A DNA stretch of 58,746 nucleotides from Neobacillus niacini NBRC 15566 (GCF_001591505.1 NZ_BCVA01000039.1:1-58746), one strand, 5' to 3'; shown: positions 33,373 to 42,114, counted from the stretch's first letter. Translations and numbers: made by a program. The notes: generated from the sequence alone by a model not told the origin.

Positions 33373-35526
33373 ATGAATGGATTTAAAGCAGAACTAAAAA
33401 CGATTCTCAGCAATCGCAAAGTATTAATCCCTATTATCGCTATCCTATTTATTCCAGTATTGTATGCGGGAATGTTTTTGTGGGCATTCTGGGATCCTTA
33501 TAAATATTTAAGTGACCTGCCTGTGGCGATTGTCAATCAGGATAAGGGCGCGGAACTGGCCGGTCAGAGGCTCGAGATTGGCGATGACCTGGTCGATAAT
33601 CTAAAGAAAAGTAATACCTTCGACTTCGATATCGTTGACAAAGAGCAGGGATACAAAGGTTTAGAGGATCAAAAGTATTATATCCTAGTAGAGATTCCAA
33701 GTGATTTTTCAAAAAATGCGACAACGCTGCTTGAGGATCAGCCTCAAAAAATGCAAATCAAGTACGTGCCGAATGAAGGTGCAAACTTCCTATCGGCGCA
33801 AATCGGCGAAACCGCGATGAAGGAAATCAAAGCGGAAATTTCAAAACAAATTGTCGCAACCTATTCTGAAAGCATTTTTGAAAAAGTAAACCAAATGGGC
33901 GACGGGTTAGCGCAAGCAAGTGACGGAGCCGGCCAGCTAAACGAAGGCTCAGCAAAACTCAACCAAGGCGCCGGCCAAATCAAAGAAAACCTTGAAACCT
34001 TAGCAAGCAAATCTATAGAATTCGAACAAGGCATCAACAGTGCCGCAGCTGGATCCACTGAAGTAGCCCAAGGAACAGCAGCCATCCAGCAAGGGTTACA
34101 AAAAGTAGATGACAACATGTCACTTTTGGTGACAGGCACCGAAAAAGCAAAAGCGGGGGCTGAGCAGATCAAGAGTGAATTACCGGCTGGAATTGCGGCT
34201 GGAATCAACTCACAGCTTAGCGGTAGTACGGAGAAATTAAATGAAGGTATTAATCAGTTTGAAACGCAGTTGAATGCTGGGTTATCGGCACAGATTGCGG
34301 ATCAGATGATTGCGCAGCAAACAGCGAAAATGCAGGAGCTTGCGGGGGCGTTAATTGCCAATGGTGTTCCAGCGGAGAAGGTTTCGCAGATTATGGGGCA
34401 ACAAGCTGCACCAAGCAAGGCAGAGGTTCAACAGCAGGTGGCACAGGCGATTACGCCTGGATTGCATCAAGGCTTTACACAATTTAAAACTCAGGTGAAT
34501 AGCCAGTTGTCTGGCGCAACTCAAGGGTTAGAAGCAAAATTGAAGCAACAAACGGACCCAGTGTTTGACCAACTAATTGGCGGAATTGGTGAAATCAATG
34601 CAAACCAGGCGAAATTAAATCAAGGAATTCACCAGCTCTATTCAGGGTCAACCGCGCTTAATGCAGGGGCCAACCAATTGACAGCTGGGATGGGTGAGTT
34701 GTCTGCTGGTGCCAATAAAATAACAGAAGGTACTGGCAAGCTTGCGGAAGGTTCCAGTGAATTACAAGCAGGTACTGAAAAACTGCAGGACGGCACCTCC
34801 GAATTAAACGAAAAGCTATCCGAGGGTGCGGAGGCAGCCAACAGTGTTCAAGCAGATGATGATACTTTTGACATGATGGGCGAGCCAGTGAAGGTGGATA
34901 AAAATGAGATTAATACCGTGCCAAACTACGGTACTGGATTTGCACCTTATTTTATCTCACTAGGACTTTTTGTGGGTGCACTGATTATCTCTATTGTTTT
35001 TGGTTTAAGAGAACCTGCCGTTCAACCGGCTTCTGCAAGAGAATGGTTCTTCGGTAAATTAGGAGTCATCACCATAATCGGTGTCGTTCAAGCACTATTG
35101 GTCGATTTTGTGTTACTAGTCGGTTTACGTATCGAGGTACAAAGCCTGCCGTTGTTTATTGTGACAACGATTATTACCAGCATGGTGTTTGTAACTTTGA
35201 TTCAAATGCTTGTCACGACGCTAGCGGATGTTGGCCGTTTTATTGCAATTCTCATCTTGATCATGCAATTAACGACAAGCGCGGGCACTTTCCCACTTGC
35301 GTTAATTCCAGAGGCACTGCAGCCATTTAACGCGTTCTTCCCGATGACGTACAGCGTGCAGGCGTTTAAAGCGGTGATTTCAAGTGGAGACTTTGCTTAT
35401 ATGTGGCACAACAACGCTATCTTACTTGGGTTTATTGCTGGGTTTATGGTTGTGACATTTACTTATATGGCGATTCGTTTTAAAAGAAAACAGGGTAATG
35501 CTCAAATGATGGAGCAAGCTGCATAA
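33373..35526 (+). CDS. YhgE/Pip family membrane protein
   Basis: 717-aa protein of the YhgE/phage-infection-protein family, related to ABC-2 type permeases. TM1 about 18-38; a long extracellular part about 40-510 with Gly/Ala-rich helical repeats (GAGQLNEGSAKLNQGAGQI, GSTALNAGANQLTAGMGEL); five C-terminal helices from about 520 to 705. In other bacteria Pip is a phage receptor and YhgE relatives take part in type VII secretion or export (family knowledge). A repeat encodes VTGT in frame at about residues 253-256. Controlled by the adjacent TetR. Confidence 0.9.
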   Translation: MNGFKAELKTILSNRKVLIPIIAILFIPVLYAGMFLWAFWDPYKYLSDLPVAIVNQDKGAELAGQRLEIGDDLVDNLKKSNTFDFDIVDKEQGYKGLEDQKYYILVEIPSDFSKNATTLLEDQPQKMQIKYVPNEGANFLSAQIGETAMKEIKAEISKQIVATYSESIFEKVNQMGDGLAQASDGAGQLNEGSAKLNQGAGQIKENLETLASKSIEFEQGINSAAAGSTEVAQGTAAIQQGLQKVDDNMSLLVTGTEKAKAGAEQIKSELPAGIAAGINSQLSGSTEKLNEGINQFETQLNAGLSAQIADQMIAQQTAKMQELAGALIANGVPAEKVSQIMGQQAAPSKAEVQQQVAQAITPGLHQGFTQFKTQVNSQLSGATQGLEAKLKQQTDPVFDQLIGGIGEINANQAKLNQGIHQLYSGSTALNAGANQLTAGMGELSAGANKITEGTGKLAEGSSELQAGTEKLQDGTSELNEKLSEGAEAANSVQADDDTFDMMGEPVKVDKNEINTVPNYGTGFAPYFISLGLFVGALIISIVFGLREPAVQPASAREWFFGKLGVITIIGVVQALLVDFVLLVGLRIEVQSLPLFIVTTIITSMVFVTLIQMLVTTLADVGRFIAILILIMQLTTSAGTFPLALIPEALQPFNAFFPMTYSVQAFKAVISSGDFAYMWHNNAILLGFIAGFMVVTFTYMAIRFKRKQGNAQMMEQAA
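34128..34140 (+). repeat. GGTGACAGGCACC repeat inside the YhgE-like gene
   Basis: Read in the same frame as in ywqA (L-V-T-G-T), in the low-complexity extracellular helix. Confidence 0.9.
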
Positions 35527-35532
35527 GAAACG

Positions 35533-35578
35533 GAAACACCGGGTTCGCTGTATTAGGCGGATTCGGTGTTTTTTTTGT
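35533..35578 (+). terminator. Terminator after YhgE-like gene
   Basis: AACACCG / CGGTGTT hairpin with extended inner pairing and eight Ts. Confidence 0.8.
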
Positions 35579-35584
35579 ATTTGC

Positions 35585-36205
35585 CTTTTAAATTCCTTCT
35601 ACCTGCCAAAATGTGTTGGTTACCTGCGAAATTGAGCCGCTTACCTGCATAGAATCCATTTTACCTGCATTTTTGTTATGTTTACCTGCCTCAAGACTGA
35701 AACTGCCAGGGTGTGGCCTGGCTCAGGTAATTAAATTTCCTATATATGGATATTCCACTTAAAATTAAGCCTGAATTCGGGAATCCGGGAAGGTTTTATA
35801 GTCACCTATTTTGGGGGGAAATCCTCTATCTGCCAAAATGTGTAGCCTACCTGTGGATTTGGATCGCTTACCTGCATAGAATCCATTTTACCTGCATTTA
35901 TGCTAAGTTTACCTGCCTAACAAATTCAGTTGGCCAGCCTCAAGACTGAAACAGCCAGAGGGTGGCCTGGCTTAGGTAATTGAATTTCCTATATATGGAT
36001 ATTGCGCTCGAAGATAAGCCTGAATTCCGAAATCAGGGAAGGCTTTTTAGTTACCTTTTATAGAGAAAATCCGCTATCTGCCAAAAAGTGTAGTTTACCT
36101 GCGAATTTGGACCGCTTACCTGCATATCTCCTTTGTTTACCTGCCTAACAATTTCAGCCATGCACCCAACCCCAAACCTGAAAAAGCCAGGCACCAGCCT
36201 GGCAC
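35585..36205 (-). repeat. Phased-heptamer repeat cluster 3 (three units, CAGGTAA on minus strand)
   Basis: TTACCTG-type boxes start at 35599, 35620, 35641, 35661, 35682; 35826, 35847, 35868, 35888, 35909; 36074, 36095, 36116, 36137 (one box missing). Steps 20-21 bp; unit period about 227-248. Hairpins at 35705-35722, about 35954-35972, and 36186-36203 (GCCAGGC-acca-GCCTGGC, T run on minus). The last one directly follows the DUF1129-like gene and can serve as its terminator. No gene in this 700-bp gap. Confidence 0.93.
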
Positions 36206-36231
36206 AGGTAATTGTAAATGAGTCTCCTAAT

Positions 36232-36918
36232 CTATCTAAACCCAATCTCAAATTTTTTCGCCATAAATAAGATCACCCAAAGGGCACCGCCAGTTAGGAG
36301 AGACGCCCACCATGAAAACGGAAAGGCAGGGCCGAATTCTGGTAAAAACTTGGTCGCAGCAATAATGAGGCCCATGGACAATGCTCCGAAGGTACCAACT
36401 TTCACCATGTCTTTCTTTTCACTCGCCTTTTCGCTAAACAACGAACGGCGGATCGTTCTGAAGATAAACCAGACACCGAATGCAATCGATCCTAAGATAA
36501 GAGTAAATGTTAATAGAGTGGGGAACACATAAACACTTGAACCCACAGGCTCCTTTTTAAATTGTGAGACCACGGGAATCATCACTCCACGAATCATAAG
36601 CATCCAGCTTACTAGATTGAGAACGATACCCATCATAAATGGAACAACTTCTCGCTTCTTTTCCTTCGGTAAGTTTTCAATAATTTCATCTGCATAGCCT
36701 TTAGGATCATCGCCAAAGATTTCATGCGCCGACTTACCCTCGTTTTGACCATCAAGGAGATGATCCAGCATTTCCATCAACACTTCCTCCGATTGTTGTT
36801 CGGACAGGGTTAATTGTAGTCGAATGTATATCATCATATCACTATAGTATTTTTCATTCTCGGGTGTGAGTTGTTCCCGTTTTCGGTTATTCTCCTCAAT
36901 TAAATGTTTCGCCTTCAT
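36232..36918 (-). CDS. Membrane protein paired with PadR regulator (DUF1129-like)
   Basis: 228 aa from ATG 36918 (GGGGAG 8 nt upstream; ATG 36924 is a closer alternative). N-terminal helical domain about 1-95 (LTLSEQQSEEVLMEMLDHLL), then four membrane helices (about 100-118, 133-155, 180-196, 204-220). The plan matches DUF1129/HAAS-type proteins encoded with PadR regulators. It overlaps the padR stop by 23 bp, indicating coupling. Function unknown; likely envelope-related. Confidence 0.75.
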   Translation of the reverse strand: MKAKHLIEENNRKREQLTPENEKYYSDMMIYIRLQLTLSEQQSEEVLMEMLDHLLDGQNEGKSAHEIFGDDPKGYADEIIENLPKEKKREVVPFMMGIVLNLVSWMLMIRGVMIPVVSQFKKEPVGSSVYVFPTLLTFTLILGSIAFGVWFIFRTIRRSLFSEKASEKKDMVKVGTFGALSMGLIIAATKFLPEFGPAFPFSWWASLLTGGALWVILFMAKKFEIGFR

Positions 36919-37246
36919 TCTCATCTCTCCCCTTAAATAAAGAATTAACTGGTTCCACCATCTGTTTCCACTCGGATACAATCATGTTTAGTGACTCTTT
37001 GCCTTCCTTTGTTAAAAAATAATACTTCCGGTTTGGCCCCGATTCGGATGGCCGCATTTCTCCCATAATCAGGCCGTTTTTCTGTAAGCGGAGTAATACC
37101 GGATAAATCGTGCCTTCACTTACATCACTTAAACCAAATTCCTGAAGCTTTTTGGATAATTCATAGCCATAAACGGGTTCCTTTTCAATAACGGCTAAGA
37201 CACAGCCATCCAAGATTCCCTTTAATAATTGGCTTCGCAAGGACAT
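36896..37246 (-). CDS. PadR-family transcriptional regulator
   Basis: 116 aa from ATG 37246 (GGGGC upstream). PadR winged helix: LLKGILDGCVLAVIEKEPVYGYEL, then SEGTIYPVLLRLQKNGLI and PNRKYYFLTKEG, followed by one dimerisation helix. Upstream at about 37311-37333 is an inverted repeat CTACTT/AAGTAG that may be its operator. Controls itself and the coupled membrane protein (inference from family). Confidence 0.9.
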   Translation of the reverse strand: MSLRSQLLKGILDGCVLAVIEKEPVYGYELSKKLQEFGLSDVSEGTIYPVLLRLQKNGLIMGEMRPSESGPNRKYYFLTKEGKESLNMIVSEWKQMVEPVNSLFKGRDENEGETFN

Positions 37247-37310
37247 GGTATAGCCCCTTTCCTTCAACCTTTCAGCTATTTTGTTAAGCAAGATAGCTGG
37301 GTAAAAAAAC

Positions 37311-37333
37311 AACTACTTGGTTATACAAAGTAG
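37311..37333 (-). promoter_or_regulatory. Possible PadR operator
   Basis: CTACTT and AAGTAG half-sites about 10 bp apart, 65 bp before the padR start. Confidence 0.35.
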
Positions 37334-37460
37334 CTAAGATTATAATACCTTTTTATTCCATTACTGTCAATTGCGTGTTAGTAGCAATTTTTTTACGAAC
37401 GTTAAAGGATTATCCTAATTCATCTTGAATACATATATTCTGAGTTTTTGGAGGTGTATA

Positions 37461-37820
37461 ATGGAAATTTATCATTTTACAAAAGAGAGCGGAAAGAAGA
37501 TTTCGGCGTTTCAGTCTGACTTTATCATGTCGCGGACTATTCAAACGACCAAGGGTGCACATATAGGATGTATGCACCTAGAGGAAAATGGGTTAATTGG
37601 CTATCATCAAGCGGTAACTCCGCAGCTTTTGCTAGTGGTAAGCGGCGAGGGTTTTGTCAGCACAGACCGTGATGAATACGTCAAAGTGCAGCCTGGAGAG
37701 GCGGTCTTTTGGAAGAAAGATGAATGGCACGAAACCAAAACAGATAAAGGGTTAACGGCGATTGTGATTGAAAGTGAAGAACTAAATCCGGCAGCCTTTA
37801 TGCCAAGAAAGGATACATAG
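37461..37820 (+). CDS. Cupin-domain protein
   Basis: 119 aa from ATG 37461 with GGAGGTG 7 nt upstream. Small beta-barrel: GYHQAVTPQLLLVVSGEGFVS, then VQPGEAVFWKKDEWHETKTD, the two cupin motifs with a conserved second-motif His. Metal ligands are incomplete in motif 1 (H at GYHQ only), so catalytic activity is uncertain. Its stop is followed directly by the phosphoesterase ATG, so an operon is likely. Confidence 0.78.
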   Translation: MEIYHFTKESGKKISAFQSDFIMSRTIQTTKGAHIGCMHLEENGLIGYHQAVTPQLLLVVSGEGFVSTDRDEYVKVQPGEAVFWKKDEWHETKTDKGLTAIVIESEELNPAAFMPRKDT

Positions 37821-38468
37821 ATGAATTATTTTGTGATTGGTGATGTGCATGGTTGCTACTATACATTTGTTGCGATGCTTGCGAACCATTGGGATAAGGA
37901 AAATGAGATTTTGATCCAGCTCGGGGATTTAATTGACAGAGGCAATCATTCACCGAAGATGGTACAGTTTGCTAGGCAATTACGTGATGATTTTCCAAGC
38001 CAGGTTTATTTTTTAAAAGGAAATCATGAGTTTGAGATGATTGATCACTTCACGAACCAGCCAAATCAGAATTGGCTGAGGCAGTGTGGGGAGGAAACGT
38101 TACGGCAGTATGAGGCCGAGGAGCGGGATTGCATGAGCGATGTGAACTGGATGAAACAGCTGCCGCTATTGTTTGAAAATGATCATTTGTTTGTAAGTCA
38201 CGCAGGGATTTCGGCAGACACGGAAAACCCATTCGATGAAGAGGATTCCTACGGTGTTTTATGGAATCGGAGTCCATTGAAAAATATTCAAAAGCTGCAA
38301 ATCATTGGCCACACGCCATGTGAGGAGCCGAAGTATGACGAGCATAGTCATTCGTGGAATATTGATACTGGTGCCGCGTATTCTGGGTATTTAACCGGTG
38401 TAAAAATTAAATCGAATGGCAAGGTCATCGAATTTATCCGTGAAAATACAGATCACAGAGATAAATAG
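37821..38468 (+). CDS. Calcineurin-like metallophosphoesterase (PrpE/Ser-Thr phosphatase type)
   Basis: 215 aa. Metal-binding motifs of the PPP family all visible: GDVHG at residues 7-11, GDLIDRGNHS about 35-44, GNHEFEM about 66-72, and a later VSHAGIS and IIGHTPC. Cytoplasmic phosphatase; substrate could be diadenosine tetraphosphate or phosphoproteins, as in related bis(5'-nucleosyl)-tetraphosphatase PrpE proteins. Starts at the base after the cupin stop. Confidence 0.9.
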   Translation: MNYFVIGDVHGCYYTFVAMLANHWDKENEILIQLGDLIDRGNHSPKMVQFARQLRDDFPSQVYFLKGNHEFEMIDHFTNQPNQNWLRQCGEETLRQYEAEERDCMSDVNWMKQLPLLFENDHLFVSHAGISADTENPFDEEDSYGVLWNRSPLKNIQKLQIIGHTPCEEPKYDEHSHSWNIDTGAAYSGYLTGVKIKSNGKVIEFIRENTDHRDK

Positions 38469-38522
38469 GTTTGAAATTTCCTCCACGTTCTGGTGTATTA
38501 AAATAAGAGGGGACAACCTAAA

Positions 38523-39095
38523 ATGCTAAATAATAAAGTTGATATAATCAAACTAATCCAAAGCGACGAACAAATGATGGAGATTATAAAGGCTGCAAGT
38601 ACATTGAATTTACCGGACTGGTGGATATGTGCAGGGTTTGTACGGTCGAAAATCTGGGACACCTTGCACGGGTTTAAGGAAAGAACGCAGACACCAGATG
38701 TGGATGTTATCTATTTTGACCACACTAACATCGATGAGAAGGTTGAAAAGGAATTGGAAAATAAGCTGATAAGAATCATGCCTCAAATACCATGGTCTGT
38801 TAAAAATCAAGCGAGAATGCACATCAATAACAATCTTCCTCCTTATACCTCGTCAGAAGATGCGATTTCAAAGTTTCCAGAAACGGCAACTGCCCTTGGA
38901 GTGAGGTTAGAGAAGGGTAATTTGGTTCTTACTGCTCCTTGTGGAATAGAGGATGTCATTAATTTGGAATTGAAACCAACTCCCTTCTTTATTGAGACAA
39001 AGGAACTTGCTGCCATTTACGAGGAACGGATTCTAGAAAAGAACTGGAAAGCTATTTGGCATAAAATTAAGGTCAGTCATATAGTGAATAACTGA
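38523..39095 (+). CDS. Nucleotidyltransferase-family protein (DUF925 type)
   Basis: 190 aa. WWICAGFVRSKIWDTLHGF followed by TPDVDVIYFD (paired Asp of the nucleotidyltransferase fold) and a C-terminal FFIETKELAAIYEERI. This is the pattern of the NTP_transf_6/DUF925 family. Substrate unknown. GAGGGG 9-10 nt before ATG. Followed by a terminator. Confidence 0.82.
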   Translation: MLNNKVDIIKLIQSDEQMMEIIKAASTLNLPDWWICAGFVRSKIWDTLHGFKERTQTPDVDVIYFDHTNIDEKVEKELENKLIRIMPQIPWSVKNQARMHINNNLPPYTSSEDAISKFPETATALGVRLEKGNLVLTAPCGIEDVINLELKPTPFFIETKELAAIYEERILEKNWKAIWHKIKVSHIVNN

Positions 39096-39130
39096 TTTAT
39101 TCGGATAAATTAAATAATGTTTGGAGTTAT

Positions 39131-39165
39131 TCTAGGGCTGCCAATGGGGCAGCCTTTGTTTTTTG
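39131..39165 (+). terminator. Terminator
   Basis: GGCTGCC / GGCAGCC hairpin and T-rich tail. Confidence 0.8.
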
Positions 39166-39242
39166 ATAACCTTAACAATGCACCGCTTTTTATTAATATA
39201 GGTGGCGTTTGTGATTGTCCTCATTCCCTAGCATTAAGGAAA

Positions 39243-39330
39243 AATCCTTCTACAAAAAGAGTACGATTAGTCCCAAATCGCCCGTATTAAAGACAAATCC
39301 TTCTACACCAAGAGTGGATTTGTCCCCAAC
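39243..39330. repeat. AATCCTTCTAC tandem pair
   Basis: Two related segments, AATCCTTCTACA..AGAGT..GATT.GTCCC, starting at 39243 and 39296 (53-bp step). The second forms the dyad ACAAATCC/GGATTTGT. The rest of 39096-39421 holds only the terminator and the next gene's leader. Confidence 0.7.
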
Positions 39331-39421
39331 TAGAGCTACAATATTTTGTTTAAGCTGTAATCGTAAATAATACACCGTTAATAGTAAACAATACTGATAA
39401 AAAGGAAAATGGAGGATGATT

Positions 39422-40048
39422 ATGCGTATATTTCGCACCATACTGATTTCATTATTGTTGTTGAATCTTGCTTCATGTTCAACCAATGAGAAAGAGGATA
39501 ATAAAAAGCAATCGGAAAAATCAAAGGAGGAAGCGAAGGAAGGGAATGTTGAGGTGGAAAAAGGGCTCCTCAATGTCGAAATAACAATACCTGCTTCCAT
39601 GTTTGAGGGGCAAGATATAAACACGGTTATTGCCGATGCGAAAAAAGAAGGCGTGAAGGAAGTCACTCAAAACGAAGACGGATCGCTAACTTATAAGATG
39701 TCAAAAGCGAAACATAAAGAAATGATGAAAGAAATGAAAGAGTCAGTTATTGGATCAGTGGAGGAAATGAAAAATAGTGAAGATTATCAATCAATAAAAG
39801 ATATTACCTATAACAACGATTTTTCAGAGTTTACGGTTGTAGTGGATCAAGCCGCATTTGAAAACAGTATGGATGGTTTTGCTACCATGGGGTTAGCGAT
39901 GTCAGGTATGATGTACCAGCTTTATAATGGTGTAGATCCAGATAAGTATAAGGTAACCATATCTCTAAAGGATGAAGCGACGCAAAAAGTGTTTGATGAT
40001 GTTGTTTACCCAGATGATTTAAATGAAGAACAAACGGAAGCGGAATAA
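39422..40048 (+). CDS. Hypothetical lipoprotein
   Basis: 208 aa from ATG 39422 (GGAGG 6 nt upstream). Signal peptide ends in lipobox LASC (about residue 19); then a Lys/Glu-rich linker of about 30 residues and an alpha/beta domain (LLNVEITIPASMFEGQDINT, FSEFTVVVDQAAFENSMDGF). Such antigen-C-like lipoproteins are common in bacilli; no function assigned. The next lipoprotein starts 16 bp downstream. Confidence 0.75.
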   Translation: MRIFRTILISLLLLNLASCSTNEKEDNKKQSEKSKEEAKEGNVEVEKGLLNVEITIPASMFEGQDINTVIADAKKEGVKEVTQNEDGSLTYKMSKAKHKEMMKEMKESVIGSVEEMKNSEDYQSIKDITYNNDFSEFTVVVDQAAFENSMDGFATMGLAMSGMMYQLYNGVDPDKYKVTISLKDEATQKVFDDVVYPDDLNEEQTEAE

Positions 40049-40064
40049 AGCGGGAGGTTCAACT

Positions 40065-40703
40065 ATGCGTAAGCGAATCAATCTATTTATAGTGGGAATC
40101 TTGTCTATCGCCATACTTGGAGCATGTGGACAAGATACAAAAGATATTACTGTCAAAAAAGAGGACAATCAACAAGAAACTAAACAAACGGAAGAAAAAG
40201 GGACCTCTGAAAAAAAAGAAGAAGCAAAATCAAAAATAGGTTCACGTTCCAATCCGGTTCCATTTCAGTCAACAGCTACAGTGGACGATGAAATCTATAA
40301 TGATAATGGGGATGCCTTCCCGATTAAGTTTGATTTAACGGTTGTAGAGGTGGTTCGTGGAGAGGCTGCTTACCAACAATTAAGATCAATGAATGAATTT
40401 AATGAACCTGCACCAGAAGGATATGAGTGGGTTCTAGCGAAAACAAAGGTAAAGTTTGTTGAATCAGAAACAGAGGATTTAGCATTTCATATTGATGGGA
40501 TTATGAACTTTGATATGGTAAGTGAGAGTGGCGATATTTATAGCGGTGATATCGTCGGATCAACCGAACCTGATTTTAGTTTTGAAATGTATGTGGGCAA
40601 TGAAAAAGAAGGTTACATTTCTGGTTTGGTTAAAACAGGGGAAAAAGCACAACTTCGTTATAAAGAAGTGTTAGGAGGACAAGTTTTCCTTAACCTTCAA
40701 TAA
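40065..40703 (+). CDS. Hypothetical lipoprotein (DUF4352-like)
   Basis: 212 aa from ATG 40065 (GGGAGG 7 nt upstream). Lipobox LGAC about residue 20; Lys/Gln/Glu linker; then an Ig-like beta domain: SRSNPVPFQSTATVDD, DLTVVEVVRGEAAYQQL, EGYEWVLAKTKVKF, YISGLVKTGEKAQLRY. This order resembles DUF4352-type extracellular lipoproteins; the assignment is tentative. Forms an operon with the preceding lipoprotein. Confidence 0.72.
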   Translation: MRKRINLFIVGILSIAILGACGQDTKDITVKKEDNQQETKQTEEKGTSEKKEEAKSKIGSRSNPVPFQSTATVDDEIYNDNGDAFPIKFDLTVVEVVRGEAAYQQLRSMNEFNEPAPEGYEWVLAKTKVKFVESETEDLAFHIDGIMNFDMVSESGDIYSGDIVGSTEPDFSFEMYVGNEKEGYISGLVKTGEKAQLRYKEVLGGQVFLNLQ

Positions 40704-40799
40704 CATGACAGCGAAATGAATAGCAGTAAAGATAACCTAAACGGGTTCATTATTGCGGGTAAACTCAAGCATTATCTTTTAACTGTAAAAAGCATGTAA

Positions 40800-40837
40800 A
40801 AGAGCAGCCGAATTCATTCAGTTGCTCATTTTTTGTT
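40800..40837 (+). terminator. Terminator after lipoprotein pair
   Basis: GAGCAGC / GTTGCTC hairpin and T run. Confidence 0.75.
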
Positions 40838-40857
40838 GAAAAAAAGGAAAGTACACG

Positions 40858-40932
40858 GTTTATTCTTTAACCGCAAAAACGAAAACAGCATCGGCATAAT
40901 ATTCACCATCCACAACCACTCATAACGCGGCT
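40858..40932 (-). pseudogene. 3' remnant of a lipoprotein gene like 44729-45601
   Basis: On the minus strand this reads VVVDGEYYADAVFVFAVKE then stop, with RYE just upstream in a shifted frame. The intact lipoprotein at 44729 ends WRYEVELDGEFYADVVFAVN. The match of about 18 residues ending at a stop, with a frame shift, indicates a decayed gene end. Confidence 0.7.
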
Positions 40933-40999
40933 TTTTGGAATTAAGGTAGCAGTTAAGCGTTCTAAAAGAATAAAGGATTCTGTAATAGTTCAAATATCC

Positions 41000-41390
41000 T
41001 AGTAAGCCTCAATTTTAATGAGGAATTAGTTAGGCAGATAAACTAAGGAAAAATGCAGGTAAATGGAGAATTATGCAGGTAAGAGGAGCAAATCCGCAGG
41101 AAGAGGAACCATTTTGGCAGGAAGAGGAACTGCGACTAAAAAAGGTAATCTAAATACCATACTTTGAACTAGAATCTACGAAGAAAATTGAGAAAAACAC
41201 CATACTTTGGTAGTTCGATAGCCTGTGCCATGCCTCAACTTGGCCTTTTTAAGCTTCAAGTTTTGGTACGGAATTAGTTAGGCAGATAAACTAAGGAAAA
41301 ATGCAGGTAAACAGAGAATTATGCAGATAAGAGGATAAAATCCGCAGGTAAAGGCATCGTTTTGGCAGGTTGCATGATTTTGAACTATCT
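41000..41390 (+). repeat. Phased-heptamer repeat cluster 4 (two units, CAGGTAA on plus strand)
   Basis: Boxes start at 41035, 41056, 41076, 41097, 41118 and 41283, 41304, 41324, 41345, 41366: steps 21, 20, 21, 21 in both units, 248 bp apart. Boxes 4 and 5 of the first unit are CAGGAAG. Unlike other clusters the GCCAGGC hairpin is replaced: CCTCA/TGAGG before unit 1, GCCA/TGGC plus TTTTT (about 41226-41250) before unit 2. It follows the plus-strand lipoprotein pair. Confidence 0.92.
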
Positions 41391-41417
41391 TTAAAAAGAA
41401 AAGGAGTGGGCAGCATA

Positions 41418-42071
41418 ATGATAAAAGCTGTTTTGTTCGATTTAGATGGAACGTTGTTAAATCGAGATGAATCGGTAAAAAAGTTCATCCATAACCAATA
41501 TGACAGATTGAATAGAATCGTAGGACATATTCCGAGAGAGACCTATATAAAGAGATTTATAGACTTGGATCAACGCGGTTATGTATGGAAAGATAAGGTG
41601 TATCAGCAGTTGGTGGAGGAGTTTCAATTAACGGGGATGACTTGGGAAGAACTACTTCAAGATTACCTCTCAGAATTCAAAAATCACTGTGTTCCATTCC
41701 CAAATCTCATTTCCACACTGGAAAAATTGAAAAGCCTCAACCTGAGAGTAGGGATGATTACAAATGGGAGAGGGCAGTTCCAATTGGATAATATCAAAGC
41801 ATTGGGGATCGAAAAGTATTTTGACACCATTCTAATTTCAGAATGGGAAGGAATAAAGAAGCCAGACCCCGAAATTTTTAAAAGATCGCTGAAGCAGCTC
41901 AACGTTTCTGCTCAGCAGAGTATGTTTGTCGGGGACCACCCTGAAAATGATGTGAAGGCGGCTCAAAATGTTGGTATGAAAGGGGTTTGGAAGAAGCACT
42001 TTCAATGGGAGTCGATAGAAGCAGATTACATAGTGGATGATTTAGCGGAATTACTTTTATTTTTACCATAA
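41418..42071 (+). CDS. HAD-family hydrolase
   Basis: 217 aa from ATG 41418 (AAGGAG 11 nt upstream). HAD motifs: VLFDLDGTLLN (nucleophile Asp), MITNGRG (motif II), KKPDPEIF (motif III Lys) and GDHPENDVKAA (motif IV). Small phosphatase of the phosphoglycolate phosphatase-like subfamily with a helical cap; substrate unknown. The promoter region overlaps the last box of repeat cluster 4. Confidence 0.92.
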   Translation: MIKAVLFDLDGTLLNRDESVKKFIHNQYDRLNRIVGHIPRETYIKRFIDLDQRGYVWKDKVYQQLVEEFQLTGMTWEELLQDYLSEFKNHCVPFPNLISTLEKLKSLNLRVGMITNGRGQFQLDNIKALGIEKYFDTILISEWEGIKKPDPEIFKRSLKQLNVSAQQSMFVGDHPENDVKAAQNVGMKGVWKKHFQWESIEADYIVDDLAELLLFLP

Positions 42072-42114
42072 GAGAACTAATCATTTATCGGTGATCATTC
42101 CATCATCTTAATTC

